Assembly: GCF_001039355.2 (NCBI RefSeq)
Contig: NW_019773893.1
Coordinates: forward strand, 15,199 to 36,185
Direction of reading: 5' to 3'
Source of the DNA: Lingula anatina
Taxonomy: Eukaryota > Brachiopoda > Lingulata > Lingulida > Lingulidae
Length of the DNA: 20,987 bases
A program made the translations under genes and the position numbers. Each line of letters opens with the position of its first letter. Position 1 is the stretch's first letter. The notes under the pieces are model-generated. The model saw only the letters and a list, made by a program, of their open reading frames with translations, did not search any database and had not been told where the DNA came from. Positions 10,447-19,153 of this stretch are shown piece by piece.

Positions 10447-10474
10447 TTAAGCTGAACAATGTGACAAGAGATGA
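10447..10474 (-). other. candidate terminal coding exon (speculative gene model, exon 4)
   Basis: On the minus strand a strong pyrimidine tract ends TTCTTTTCAG|TC, placing an exon start at 10474. Entered in phase 2, it reads a short tail HLLSHCSA and a stop at 10449-10447. Entered in phase 0, it stays open 28 codons to a TGA at 10390-10388. The nearest downstream AATAAA on this strand is around 9747-9742. This is one part of the four-exon model described under findings. The acceptor is the best single piece of evidence. Confidence 0.15.
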
Positions 10475-11914
10475 CTGAAAAGAATTTGAAGAAATGATTT
10501 TGTCCATAATAAGTCATGTCTCAGCAGAACTGGTTTCAGATTGCACAACGGAATTCCTGACTGTCTGAAGAAAGAAACAAAAAAGCTATCTCTCATACTG
10601 CTGATATAAACTTCTAGTAATATTGCCAAACCTCTGCTTTATGTTGGTCAACACCCAATTATTATAGTTAGGCATAAACAATCTGCAAGTAAAATAAAGC
10701 ATCACAACAACACTACATGGTGATTCCTCAAGCCTTTTTCAGAGCCATCATCTGTGGGAGGTCTCCCTTCTTTGTATGCATGATGACTAATATGAGCAGA
10801 AACTGGGAGATTTTCATTCATTTCTGCTAACTTTGTTATCCTACAACAGCTGTTACATAGTGTGGAGTTTTTTTTTTTTTTAACTTGATTTCAGGATGTC
10901 CAGGCCCAATAATGATGAGATCACCCCTTCTGCCTATTCTATCATTACTTCATGTCATAATTACAAAGTTTGGGCAAATTATGATAATCAGCATATTAGT
11001 ACCATATATGTTAGATCTACACTGCCAGGATTAAACTCCATTATTGTCACTGACATTTGTTAAATATTTTTATCAAAACTATTTGTAATCAAACGGTTGT
11101 TCATGAAGAAGCTGTAAGACAAGCAGTTGGATTTCGTTTAATTTAACAAAGTATTTTTCTTTGTTTTTCCAGTAAAAATTATTCACTTTAACACAGAAAT
11201 GCTCCAAAATGTGCATGAAACCTAATCTATGAAAACATTTTAATTAAATTTAACTTCCAATTTTAAAATATGTTTTAGTGTTCAGTTTCATTCTCAGTCA
11301 GACATCTGTATCAATTTCTACATTTCAGTACTCAATAAATTCCGAATGTCCACAGCAACATTCCTTCATTCAGCAGTAGACACCAAATAGATTCTTAGTC
11401 ACTGGTGAAAAATTGCTGATCTTTGACCTAAAATTGCCAGTAAAATAAAGGATTAGCTGGACACGGACTGAATCCCCCTGACAACAAGTGACAGTAATCC
11501 TTTCATCAACTCTCCAACGAGCCAGTCACGCTTCTCTGTAACAGAACAATTTCTTCCGTTTTATCAAATCTGACAACATTATGACTGCAGGTAAATGGAT
11601 AAGCAGATCATCGCAGTACAAAGATGGTAATTACGAATACTCAGGTTGCCCTGTTGATGTTCCTTTTGTTCCCCTTGTGTACTTAGTCTTCTTCAAATAA
11701 TTTAGGATATCAAAGAGCTTATCTCCTGGTGCCCCAATGTAAACTGGAAATTATAAGGTCTCCCCTGACAAAACTTCAGTAAAGAAGCAGAGATCTTCAC
11801 ATGTTTAACTAAATATCATAACTTGCTCATTTCTCTCAAAAATGTTTTAAGGGGAGGTACAATAGCCTCAAGAAGATGTAAACTTGAAATTGTAATGACT
11901 TTTTTTTACACTAC
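10475..11914. other. unassigned AT-rich DNA (intron in the speculative model)
   Basis: No supported gene or repeat boundary. A T-run of 12-13 bases lies at 10869-10881. A plus-strand donor-like CAG|GTAAAT ends at 11590, discussed under rejected items. Confidence 0.4.
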
Positions 11915-12103
11915 CTGTGAACAAGGACACAACATAATAATGGGGTTCTTTTTGGAGGCATGTTCTTTTTATCAAATAAAACATTTATTGTAGCTTTAAA
12001 AACTGTTGAATTCCCTGTCACAGGTAAAATGATGATTAAAAAAAAAAAATCTGTCAGAAAATCTTCAAGAATCATCCAAATGAAAACAGTCTGCATGATC
12101 CAG
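11915..12103 (-). other. candidate internal exon (speculative gene model, exon 3)
   Basis: One frame is open from an excellent acceptor at 12103 (TTTCTTTCAG|CTGG) to a donor CACAG|GTAGTG that ends the exon at 11915; an in-frame TAG lies just inside the intron. A second good acceptor, after a T-rich tract, starts a 100-base form at 12014 (GACAG|GGAATTC) in the same frame. The long form reads a hydrophobic segment (FFFLIIILPV) encoded partly by the T12 tract. The short form reads NSTVFKATINVLF and a basic KKNMPPKR stretch. No family is recognised. The donor GTAGTG is weak. Confidence 0.2.
12038..12049 (+). repeat. A homopolymer, 12 bases
   Basis: It lies inside the long form of the candidate minus-strand exon, where it would encode Phe codons. 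As a T-run on that strand it also serves well as the pyrimidine tract of the 12014 acceptor, which favours the short exon. Confidence 0.9.
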
Positions 12104-12143
12104 CTGAAAGAAACTTAGGTCAATCCACATATCCATTATATCG

Positions 12144-12155
12144 CCCCCCCCCCCC
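12144..12155 (+). repeat. C homopolymer, 12 bases
   Basis: Uninterrupted C run followed by TCCC; length is likely polymorphic. Confidence 0.9.
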
Positions 12156-12479
12156 TCCCTTCACCAAAAAGAAATTGTAACAGAGAGTGTGATATAAGCA
12201 TACCAATGAGCTGATCCTAGTGCATTTCTGGCATTGTGAAAACTTGAGGGGACCCACAACTACCAGCAGGTGTGGCCTATTATTATTTTACCTTACCCGT
12301 TTCTACCTTACCATGAAGGTGATGAGAAAAACTACTAGTACATAGTTCTACCCCACACCACCCCCCAACTAATCCAGTTGTTTTGTACCTGGTAACTCTA
12401 GCTAAACCATATTCGGTTATCATACACAGCTGCTATCAAGTTCTCTACCTATGCACAGTTTTGTTGCACACATGCGCAT

Positions 12480-12519
12480 GCATGCACGCACACGCACACA
12501 CATACACACACACACACAG
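12480..12519 (+). repeat. (CA)n microsatellite, imperfect
   Basis: CA units interrupted by G and T, preceded by alternating ACATGCGCATGCATGC-like text, which is also purine-pyrimidine alternating. Confidence 0.9.
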
Positions 12520-13162
12520 ACACACAAATCCTACTTCGACCTGGTTCTTATAGCTCAAGTGGACACTCATAATTCAGTTTGCTTTAGAACTAACTATCTG
12601 GTCACAGAGCCTTCATATCAACATTGTAATCCCACATCATGTCAATGCAGATAGCTCATAACTGGTCTAGTTTGTTATAAATTAGATGGCTTTGTATGCA
12701 GCGTAAATAACACTAAATCAGAATTTTTACATCAACTCTGTCAATATGTTGCTTATCTTCCATTACCCATCCAAACTGGCAGCATGTTATGTAACTTTTT
12801 AAAAAATCTCGGCCCAAGCATGCACATATTGTGGAACTTTTTTTTATTAAAATAAAATACCACTGGTATAAAGCAGTTGTGTAGCCAAGTAAAGGGGCTA
12901 CATCCTCACCAATTATTGTCACTATGCTGGGTATATGCAGACATGGTTTTAGAGTGTAAGAAAAAAGGATAAAATGGCTCATGTATTAGAGGCAATCATA
13001 AGCCACTCTATTAAAATTTCTCATCAAATCCTACACCAGAATTTTCATTTATTTATCTACTTGATACTCATTCATTTATTTTCAATTTCTAACTTTTTAT
13101 TTAATAATTAACACACACTCATACAGCTCACCAACAATAAATAGAAGCTCAATAGGAACATA
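12520..13162. other. unassigned AT-rich DNA
   Basis: The 89-codon minus frame at 12713-12982 has no recognised domain. It contains a donor-like ATTG|GTGAGG near 12910 but no convincing exon. Minus-strand AATAAA-like words occur near 12845. Confidence 0.4.
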
Positions 13163-13226
13163 AGGTCAGAGTTCATCAAAGGTCAAACCACAGCTAGAGG
13201 TCATCCATTCATACCACACTGTGGTT
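13163..13226 (+). promoter_or_regulatory. nuclear-receptor half-site cluster with RUNX-type palindrome
   Basis: AGGTCA occurs at 13163-13168, 13180-13185 and 13198-13203. The first is followed after one base by AGTTCA (13170-13175), making a DR1 arrangement of the kind bound by RXR partners or HNF4. AAACCACA at 13185-13192 and the tail-to-tail ACCACA/TGTGGT at 13213-13225 are RUNX-type sites. This packs six recognisable half-sites into 64 bases. Binding is inferred from motif only. Confidence 0.45.
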
Positions 13227-13339
13227 CAACTGTCACAACACCAAGCATGGTAAACACTCACCAGAAAAACTAACAGCTTATTCTTTTGGAGATTATCATT
13301 AATAAGCCCTCATATTATCATAAACCTAAAAATGTATAA

Positions 13340-13344
<5 letters not shown>
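13227..13344. other. short unassigned stretch with a minus-strand donor word
   Basis: TTCTG|GTGAGTG on the minus strand (exon end near 13262) is a good donor by sequence, but no open exon precedes it. Confidence 0.3.

Positions 13345-13373
<29 letters not shown>
13345..13373 (+). repeat. (TA)n microsatellite
   Basis: About 14 TA units. It would lie in an intron of the speculative minus-strand model. Confidence 0.9.
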
Positions 13374-13376
<3 letters not shown>

Positions 13377-13601
13377 ATATGTATTTGTAATAATTATGTT
13401 ATTTTCTGGGTTATCACTGAAAAAGTTCTCCAAATTGCTTCTTGTTTTAAGTCAATTGTGCTCAAAACACAAAGAATGAACAAACATCTTCTCCCCGTCT
13501 ATCATAGGTCCCCTATCATACACCAGTAGTGGTTTCTGACGTATATGGACAGATACAGATACAGAACATAATGTAAATACAATCAATGTTTTTTAATATA
13601 C

Positions 13602-13688
13602 CTGGAGGTAAAGTTATGTTACTCATCCACCTGAAGCAGATGACAATATATAATGCAAGCAGTATAAATGGTTGAAAATCTAACATCA
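13602..13688 (-). other. candidate internal exon (speculative gene model, exon 2)
   Basis: On the minus strand a long pyrimidine tract (TTTTTTCTTCTTTTTATTTG) leads to CAAG|TGATG, giving an exon start at 13688. A donor CCAG|GTATAT ends it at 13602. The 87 bases are open in the phase-1 frame and encode a strongly hydrophobic stretch (PFILLALYIVICF) followed by RWMSNITLPP with a possible N-glycosylation site NIT. This could be a membrane or signal segment. The exon is symmetric (phase 1-1). An AAG rather than CAG acceptor weakens it. Confidence 0.2.
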
Positions 13689-13968
13689 CTTGCAAATAAA
13701 AAGAAGAAAAAACAGTACGCATCCCATGGGGTGTTTTCAAAACCAGCCCATTTGTATACAGATACAATTGTTATACAATGTAGCACTGTAACCAAACATC
13801 AACATAGGCGTCTGCGCAGCTGCGTGAACGGTGAAAACAATGAAGATATCCAAAACCTGTCACAGTCCCTTGTCCATGTAATAACAGAGATATAAACATG
13901 AAGTGACATAATTTGAAATTTCTCAATAAAAAGAAGCCGAGATCACGACTTTGGATGAAGAAACTTAC

Positions 13969-13993
13969 CAAGCCGACAACCCAATGTAGGCAT
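13969..13993 (-). other. candidate first coding exon (speculative gene model, exon 1)
   Basis: An ATG at 13993 with G at -3 opens MPTLGCRL and reaches CTTG|GTAAGT after 25 bases, leaving phase 1. The donor is close to consensus. The same frame is open for more than 65 codons upstream of the ATG, as far as a TGA near 14198, so the exon may be longer and start elsewhere. The stretch upstream of the ATG (14000-14060) is more CpG-rich than the flanks, which suits a leader or promoter-proximal exon. Confidence 0.25.
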
Positions 13994-14061
13994 CGCACTC
14001 GCAGGATCGACTGTCTGTGTCTGTGTCGCGGCTGGTTCTAATGCAGAATACCTCTGTTTTG

Positions 14062-14598
14062 TCTGATACCACTCGACTTTTGCTAAAGTCTTTGTCCTCC
14101 AAAGAAGCAACCTAATATTACAGCTGTTAGCACCACATAAAGGTATATGCCACCACAGGCAGATGTTTAAACTAGCGCGGTTTGCAGTGAGTAACGTTCA
14201 CTATTGACTTGACATTGCATTGACCTATTTCTGTTAATATGGCGTTCACTCCGCACTTGGGGCAAGGGGCGAAAGGAAAATATATAATGCCATAAAGAAT
14301 ATTTAATTCGTGCCATACTGTGTTATAAGTAACAAGGAAATTTATGAATTTGAATGATTTTCACAAAAGTGACATCAAATTGAATTTAACAGGAATGGGA
14401 ATGCATCGTGTAAGAAGAAATGCCTTTGTTGTTCTCCCCGAAAAACTCTGAACAAGTCATATGACAAGAGACGCCAAAACCTTTGTTTTTCTTTGAAGAC
14501 TAAGGCATTCGTTTTACTTTGTTTCTCCTTCTCTCCTGTAACGCATCCTAGATTAGACCTATACTGAAATTCACGACAAAGATCAAGTCTTCCGCATC
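14062..14598. other. unassigned DNA, possible promoter-proximal region
   Basis: It contains AATATGGCG at 14237-14245, a YY1-like core that also opens an 18-codon plus-strand frame, and a donor-like GCA|GTGAGT on the plus strand at about 14186. Nothing firm enough to call a gene. Confidence 0.35.
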
Positions 14599-14633
14599 TA
14601 TAGGCCTTTAGGCCTAGGCCTATATAGGCCTAT
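14599..14633 (+). repeat. cluster of palindromic TAGGCCTA words
   Basis: AGGCCT occurs four times in 35 bases. The same word recurs singly near 15271, 15801 and 18406, but not in the left half. Such words are frequent in echinoderm genomic sequence in my experience, and this is part of the taxon guess. Confidence 0.85.
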
Positions 14634-15303
14634 CTAAAAGAGGAATATTTTTGTAGCCTTTCATTAGCATTTTTATTTCTTTCTTATTCTTTCTAAAAAG
14701 CAAGGAGAAACCACAACACTGCGGACACAGCCGCTCAACGTAAAAGCAGACCCATTTTGAACAATACACTGAACACTATTCTAACCTTATAAACATTTTT
14801 AACTTGTGACAAAGGCTATCAAATATTGTTTACAAATACCGTGATGATAGGCTATCCAAGCAGTGCGGAAATTACCTCTTTTCCAGTAACCACAATCGCT
14901 TCCTGTCATAAATTTTAATTTCTAAAAATAATGTGTCTCGCACGAGACTCCGGTTTTATTATGCGATGTAAAATAACCGTGCGGTTTAGCTAAAATGTCG
15001 CCTGATTACTTTCAATTTATAGATATAATTGTTTCGGGTTTTGGTCTACCGCGTCGGTTATCATTTGTTGAGTGTGGTAGATAGGAGCTATCAAAGATTC
15101 GCTTTCTTTGTCGATCATTGATGTCTGATATTGCTTCCCCTTTTATATCATGTTTACTTTTTTGTGTGCGATTTCTACAAATCCTGTCTTAAGACTGTAT
15201 CAAAAATAAAATACTGGATTCACATTTGACATTGCTGAGTAGGACAGAAAACATGATAAAATTTGACGTAGGCCTACTGAGATACAAGCAGCGACTCTAT
15301 TTT
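14634..15303. other. unassigned DNA
   Basis: No gene supported. No open frame of note and no RNA gene recognised. Confidence 0.45.
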
Positions 15304-15489
15304 AACCCCCGCCAAGTAAATGATTTAATGATTCTAATTGTCTTTTTTTGTCTGTTAGTTCACAACCCAACTTAAAAAGTAATGGATTGAAATTGATAAA
15401 ATTTTACGATAGTTCAGGATTTCGGTGGTGCTCTATTGAATAATTAATTAATTAATTATCCATGAAAACTGAGTTGTATTGGTGGGGGT
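15304..15489. mobile_element. old non-autonomous inverted-repeat element
   Basis: Left end AACCCCCGCCAA (15304-15315) pairs with the right end TTGGTGGGGGTC (15478-15489), 10 of 12 bases. The inner text (TGTCTGTTAGTTCACAACC then AAAAAGTAATGGATTGAAAT then GATAAAATTTT) and the outer GTCTGCGCTCTTTGAG resemble a repeat family I have seen across many animal genomes, often written as GGCGGAGGTCTGCGCTCTC. The right end may extend to about 15510. No coding capacity. The family match is from memory and is not verified. A TTAA array at 15441-15458 lies inside. Confidence 0.55.
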
Positions 15490-15824
15490 CTGCGCTCTTT
15501 GAGACCTTTTTTTAGTTGGTCATGTAGGCTAAGATTTAAATCATCGTGCACATCAATATCTGAAAAGATAATACTAATTCTAGCGCTAGATAACATATAT
15601 TATTTGCATGTAAAAACTCTTCTCAGACGATGCTGCAACGGACATTAGCCTGGCGGTTTGACTGACGATTTTACTTATTTGTCTAATTTCCCATTACTAG
15701 TACAAAAAAGGGTTAATGCTGCTCTTCAAGACTTCTTTCTATCATAAAAGAAATTTAAAGAAATAGCTAAAACAGGTAGAATAGACACAATTCATGCTGT
15801 AAGGCCTAGTATAACAGGGAATGC

Positions 15825-15828
<4 letters not shown>
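15490..15828. other. unassigned DNA
   Basis: Nothing supported apart from the outer part of the preceding element and an AGGCCT word near 15801. Confidence 0.45.
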
Positions 15829-15869
<41 letters not shown>

Positions 15870-15896
15870 GCACACACACGCGCGCGCGCGCGCGCA

Positions 15897-15948
<52 letters not shown>
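15829..15948. repeat. compound (CT)n-(CA/CG)n-(GA)n microsatellite
   Basis: About 19 CT units are followed by a CACACG/CGCGCG/CACACA core and about 17 GA units. The CT and GA arms are complementary, so a single strand could form a hairpin with a purine-pyrimidine core in the loop. The CG-rich core is among the most Z-DNA-prone text in the window. It accounts for the Ser-Leu and Arg-Glu open frames on both strands here. Confidence 0.95.
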
Positions 15949-15950
<2 letters not shown>

Positions 15951-15957
15951 CACTCAC

Positions 15958-16075
15958 CTTCTTACAACCACGCACATTTATAAGCACGGATAATCGTCCA
16001 TCATGTCATGCAGTGCCATAAACTTACCTGTCAATGCGCATACTGATCTCTTCCTGAGTCTCCCGCCTTTAAATA
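15958..16075 (-). promoter_or_regulatory. candidate TATA/initiator promoter with first-exon donors, leftward
   Basis: On the minus strand TATTTAAAG (16075-16067) is followed 31 bases later by an initiator-like TCAGT whose A is at 16044, the standard TATA-to-start spacing. Transcription from there would meet GACAG|GTAAGT (exon end 16028), a near-perfect donor, and a second, GAAG|GTGAGTG (exon end 15958). A TTATAAA word between them (about 15983-15977) could be another TATA box. The first donor gives a 17-base exon whose ATG (16041) is too close to the start for normal initiation. The strong combination of spacing and donors is better than chance expectation but unconfirmed. Confidence 0.4.
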
Positions 16076-16217
16076 TCACCGGTACTTCCACCCAGCATGG
16101 AAATCAAGTGATCTGCGTTCTGTCCCTCAGATAAGACAAGGAGCTCCGTAAGCCCGACTTGACCCGACCGGGACCCACGCTTTAGTCGTCGGACTTTCTC
16201 ATCAGCAATCCACAAAT

Positions 16218-16535
16218 ATGTTTTCCTTCCTATTTTCTCCCGTTTTTAAGATTCCTCCGTTGTTTTGCCAAAGAAACTCAGCTGTTTCTAAAAAAACAAA
16301 GGTTGGAGGGCTCAAAAAACAAAAGCTACCTCTCCCGTCTAAAACAGGGACGTCGAACATGAACATACTCCTCAGCAAATTCATTCATAAAAAGGTTATA
16401 AGTGGAGGAAAACGAAACAATTCTTATATACAACCAGCAAAAATGTTTTGTGGTTTGGATGTTTTTTTAAAGAAATTTAACGACGGACGGAATGGTTTCT
16501 GCTCCAAATACATCTTTCTCCAAAGAAAGGGGTAA
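16218..16535 (+). CDS. 105-codon open frame, unrecognised
   Basis: It starts with ATG and ends at TAA. The N-terminal 16 residues are hydrophobic (MFSFLFSPVF), followed by a lysine-rich region and several cysteines. No domain is recognised. In DNA with this base composition one frame of about this length is expected by chance in 21 kb, and codon choice is not distinctive. It lies divergently from the leftward promoter candidate, the only contextual support. Probably not a gene. Confidence 0.12.
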   Translation: MFSFLFSPVFKIPPLFCQRNSAVSKKTKVGGLKKQKLPLPSKTGTSNMNILLSKFIHKKVISGGKRNNSYIQPAKMFCGLDVFLKKFNDGRNGFCSKYIFLQRKG

Positions 16536-16540
16536 TAAAT

Positions 16541-16887
16541 TCAAAAAGGCATGAAAAATGTACGCGCAAAAAATACTCTCATGATCTCATTCACGTTCCC
16601 TTGAAAATATTTTTTCTCGCTGACAGCTAGGATGATATGGACAAGATTTCCCACAGATAAACCAAACAAAGGTGTGAATCCAAAGAGGAGTTCCTGAAAT
16701 AAAACTCGAATCACCGGTTCAAGGTCCATCAGGTGTTTTTTTGTGCTATCATTATCAATATCATTACTACAGATTGTATTCTAGGAGAAGGCACTCTTCG
16801 CACTGTTAGGAACTAGATATTCGTGGACCGGGATGAGAGAGTTGGTGGCCAATACAAGTTTCCCAGCTGAAAACAGTGAAAAACAAA
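16541..16887. other. unassigned DNA
   Basis: A minus-strand frame here (16729-16541) contains a good acceptor word TTTATTTCAG|GAAC near 16694 and reads a hydrophobic stretch (LFGLSVGNLVHIILAV). No usable donor follows, so I do not call an exon. Confidence 0.35.
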
Positions 16888-17071
16888 CAGGCCCGTAGTC
16901 GGGGGGTGGGGGGTGGGGGTCGGGGGGGTTCGAAAGAACCACCCTTTCTGCTGGGAATGGGAAAAGGTCCACTCTGGGAAAATTATGATCTAAGTACGTG
17001 AAGATTTTATGGTAAAAGTTCCACTTTTTTATAAAAAGAACCTCCCCTCTGAAATGCTGGCTACGGGCCTG
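16888..17071. mobile_element. 184-bp MITE with GGCCCGTAG termini
   Basis: Left end CAGGCCCGTAGTC (16888-16900) and right end GGCTACGGGCCTG (17059-17071) are inverted repeats, 12 of 13 bases. The subterminal G tract and the TTCGAAAGAACC text resemble elements with CAGGCCCGTAGCC ends that I recall from marine invertebrate genomes; CAG-beginning ends suit hAT-type elements, but no 8-bp target duplication is visible. The flanks ACAAA and ACAAG are only a near match. No transposase frame. Confidence 0.6.
16901..16928 (+). other. G-quadruplex-type tract
   Basis: Four runs of 5-7 G separated by T or TC lie on the plus strand. Loops of one or two bases predict a very stable quadruplex. It lies inside the MITE. 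Confidence 0.75.
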
Positions 17072-17120
17072 ACAAGATTATATAATAGACACGGAATAGG
17101 AAAGAACATAACAAGAAAAC

Positions 17121-17122
<2 letters not shown>

Positions 17123-17170
<48 letters not shown>
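17123..17170 (+). repeat. (GA)n microsatellite
   Basis: About 24 uninterrupted AG units. Confidence 0.95.
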
Positions 17171-17174
<4 letters not shown>

Positions 17175-17450
17175 GCATGAATTAAAAAAAGGTGCTCCCT
17201 TCTTTGTCCTGACTTGGGTGAATACCCCAGAAATGTGTACACCTGTTCTAGAAAATAAACGCTTCTCACAGATGTCGCAAATCTGTTCAGCTGCAGGAAG
17301 CCCGTTAATAAAGCTGGTGATTTACTAAAACAATGATTTGCCCTTTTAAGGCCAAAGAGCATTTATCACTCACAAAGCAATTTAAACGGGGTTAAAATGG
17401 TTCTTGTCAGACCAAGCTAATGGAGATTTATGATCATGAAATTAAAGACT
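17171..17450. other. unassigned DNA between two GA repeats
   Basis: Nothing gene-like. The minus-strand frame over 17078-17362 includes translated CT repeat and is spurious. Confidence 0.5.
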
Positions 17451-17493
17451 GAGAGAGAGAGAGAGAGAAAGAGAGAAGGAGAGAGAGAGAGAG
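17451..17493 (+). repeat. (GA)n microsatellite, interrupted
   Basis: GA units with two A and one G interruptions, about 280 bases from a pure GA array. Confidence 0.95.
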
Positions 17494-18212
17494 GTTTTGG
17501 GAACAAGACAAAATGTCATTTATCTTATTTAGACATATTAATTCATTAACGTGTAAAACTCATGCAGGGGCTGTCAGGAAACGTACATAGGGCTTACACT
17601 GATAACATTCTGCTTTCAACAGGAACCGGCAAAAGGCAAATAACGGTAGAAAGGAAATAGTAGTCAGGAAATCCAGCTTCTGATTGAACTAATAACTGTG
17701 TCATATGACTATTATGGCTGATACTTCCGAAAACAAATTGTATAGACGTCTTCGCATGTATAACCTAGGCTTTCAGCCTTTTTATTCAGTTTCTTCCACA
17801 GTATTAAATGAAACGAGCATTTGTGACTTGCAGAAAATTTACAAGTCAACACAAGTATAACTGTCGTCTGTAGTTGAACGCAACGTATGGAAGAGGTATA
17901 TTTCCATTGATGATAGTAAAGTATCATTGTTTTAGGATAAGGCCAGTAAAAAAGCAAGAAAAGTCTTGTCGAACAAGACAAGACTATTCAATAGAAAACA
18001 GATATCGCATGTATAATAATTGATCACGTTTGATTGGGGAAGTACTGGCATGAGGGTGATAATATGTTTACACGTGTATTTAAGAAATTAACGATGAACT
18101 GCTATTGGGACACTCCAGCTTGACATACAGTAGGGTTTACACACACGTCCTACTCCCTACTTTGTCCGCTCCTGGTGTGGTGTGTATCCAAGCACGCTCC
18201 TGTTCGTATATG
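17494..18212. other. unassigned AT-rich DNA
   Basis: The 89-codon minus frame at 17712-17981 shows no domain. No RNA gene or repeat boundary seen. Confidence 0.45.
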
Positions 18213-18227
18213 ATATATATATATATA
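18213..18227 (+). repeat. short (TA)n repeat
   Basis: About seven TA units. Confidence 0.8.
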
Positions 18228-18413
18228 ACTGGTATGATTGAGAATAGATAATTATATTTTCAACACGAACCAAGAAATGCACGCCGCTTGAATTATAAAA
18301 CCTACCTCATAGACAAATTCCGAACTTTTCCCAGACATGCATTTCGTTTGCTACAATTTAAATGTAGATTAATGAGGAAACCATCCTAGTTCCAGTAGGT
18401 GTAATCAGGCCTA

Positions 18414-18431
18414 CTCTGCTCTGCTCTGCTC
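18414..18431 (+). repeat. (CTCTG)n short tandem repeat
   Basis: Three and a half CTCTG units directly after an AGGCCT word. Confidence 0.8.
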
Positions 18432-19135
18432 ATTTACAAGGAGGAGACAAAGTATACTTCCCCATTTCAACGAACACTGGTTTAATCTAAAAAATAGGAA
18501 ATAATAGCCCAAACTGCATTCACAGTATTCCTATAACTTTCTGACTTACCCGTTTTTCAGTAGAGTTTCATTGTTATACTGATCCCTAGCAACTGTGAAG
18601 AGAGTTGAAGTGTATTGCAAATATAAATCTTGACAGAATAACCGAAAATCAACTCCTTCGCCGTCCATGCGCACACGTCTTTTTAAACCCCTTTTTGTGC
18701 AAGCGCGCGATTTTCCCTCACGTTTTTTTCTCTCCTGTCTTCGGGGGTTCAGTGAGTCTATTTGTCACAGCGAGTCCCAATTCGCCTGAATCAATTATTT
18801 TCCAAATACCTATTCCATTTATTGGCAAACATCACTTTCGGTCCATTAAACTCGATCCTTGATTTAAAGCACAGCATAGCGTCATCTCCCCTTCTTTCAT
18901 TCTATAGCCCGATTGAACCAAGTGTAATGCTACCTTATTCTACACCTTAGAGGTGGCGATCCAACCCTGTGCAAATAATATTTTTGGGGTGACCCACTTG
19001 TCTGTCTGTCACGCCCTTTGACTTAACTGCAGAAAATTAGAGACGCTAGCTTTGGTAGGTTGCCAAACATCGCACATTACTCGCTTCGACAAATATGATG
19101 AGACGAGTTTAAATGGATAATTCCAAAAATTTTTT
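18432..19135. other. unassigned DNA, possibly an old repeat from about 18945
   Basis: No gene supported. From about 18945 the text (GGTGGCGATCC, then GGGGTGACCCACTTGTCTGTCTGTC) has the look of a diverged dispersed repeat, but I cannot place its ends. The 85-codon plus frame at 18605-18862 has no domain. Confidence 0.35.
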
Positions 19136-19153
19136 AAAGGATTGCAATCCTTT
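19136..19153. repeat. perfect 18-bp palindrome
   Basis: AAAGGATTGCAATCCTTT reads the same on both strands. Its centre ATTGCAAT resembles a C/EBP-type site. It could be a dimer-binding site or a small cruciform. Confidence 0.8.

Noticed and set aside
11545-11590. Possible 46-base plus-strand exon between TAACAG and a CAG|GTAAAT donor
   Set aside because: The acceptor has a short pyrimidine tract, the exon is tiny, and no neighbouring plus-strand exon fits; chance is the simpler explanation.
15742-16021. Open frames of Ser-Leu, Arg-Glu, and Cys-Val repeats on both strands
   Set aside because: They are translations of the CT/CA/GA microsatellite and carry no protein information.
16541-16729. 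Minus-strand hydrophobic frame after a TTTATTTCAG acceptor
   Set aside because: No donor of useful strength follows before the stop, and the frame extends through the acceptor in both directions, as random open frames do.
16926-16942. GGTTCGAAAGAACC resembling a tRNA T-arm
   Set aside because: It is a short palindrome inside the MITE; no A-box, acceptor stem or anticodon arm surrounds it.
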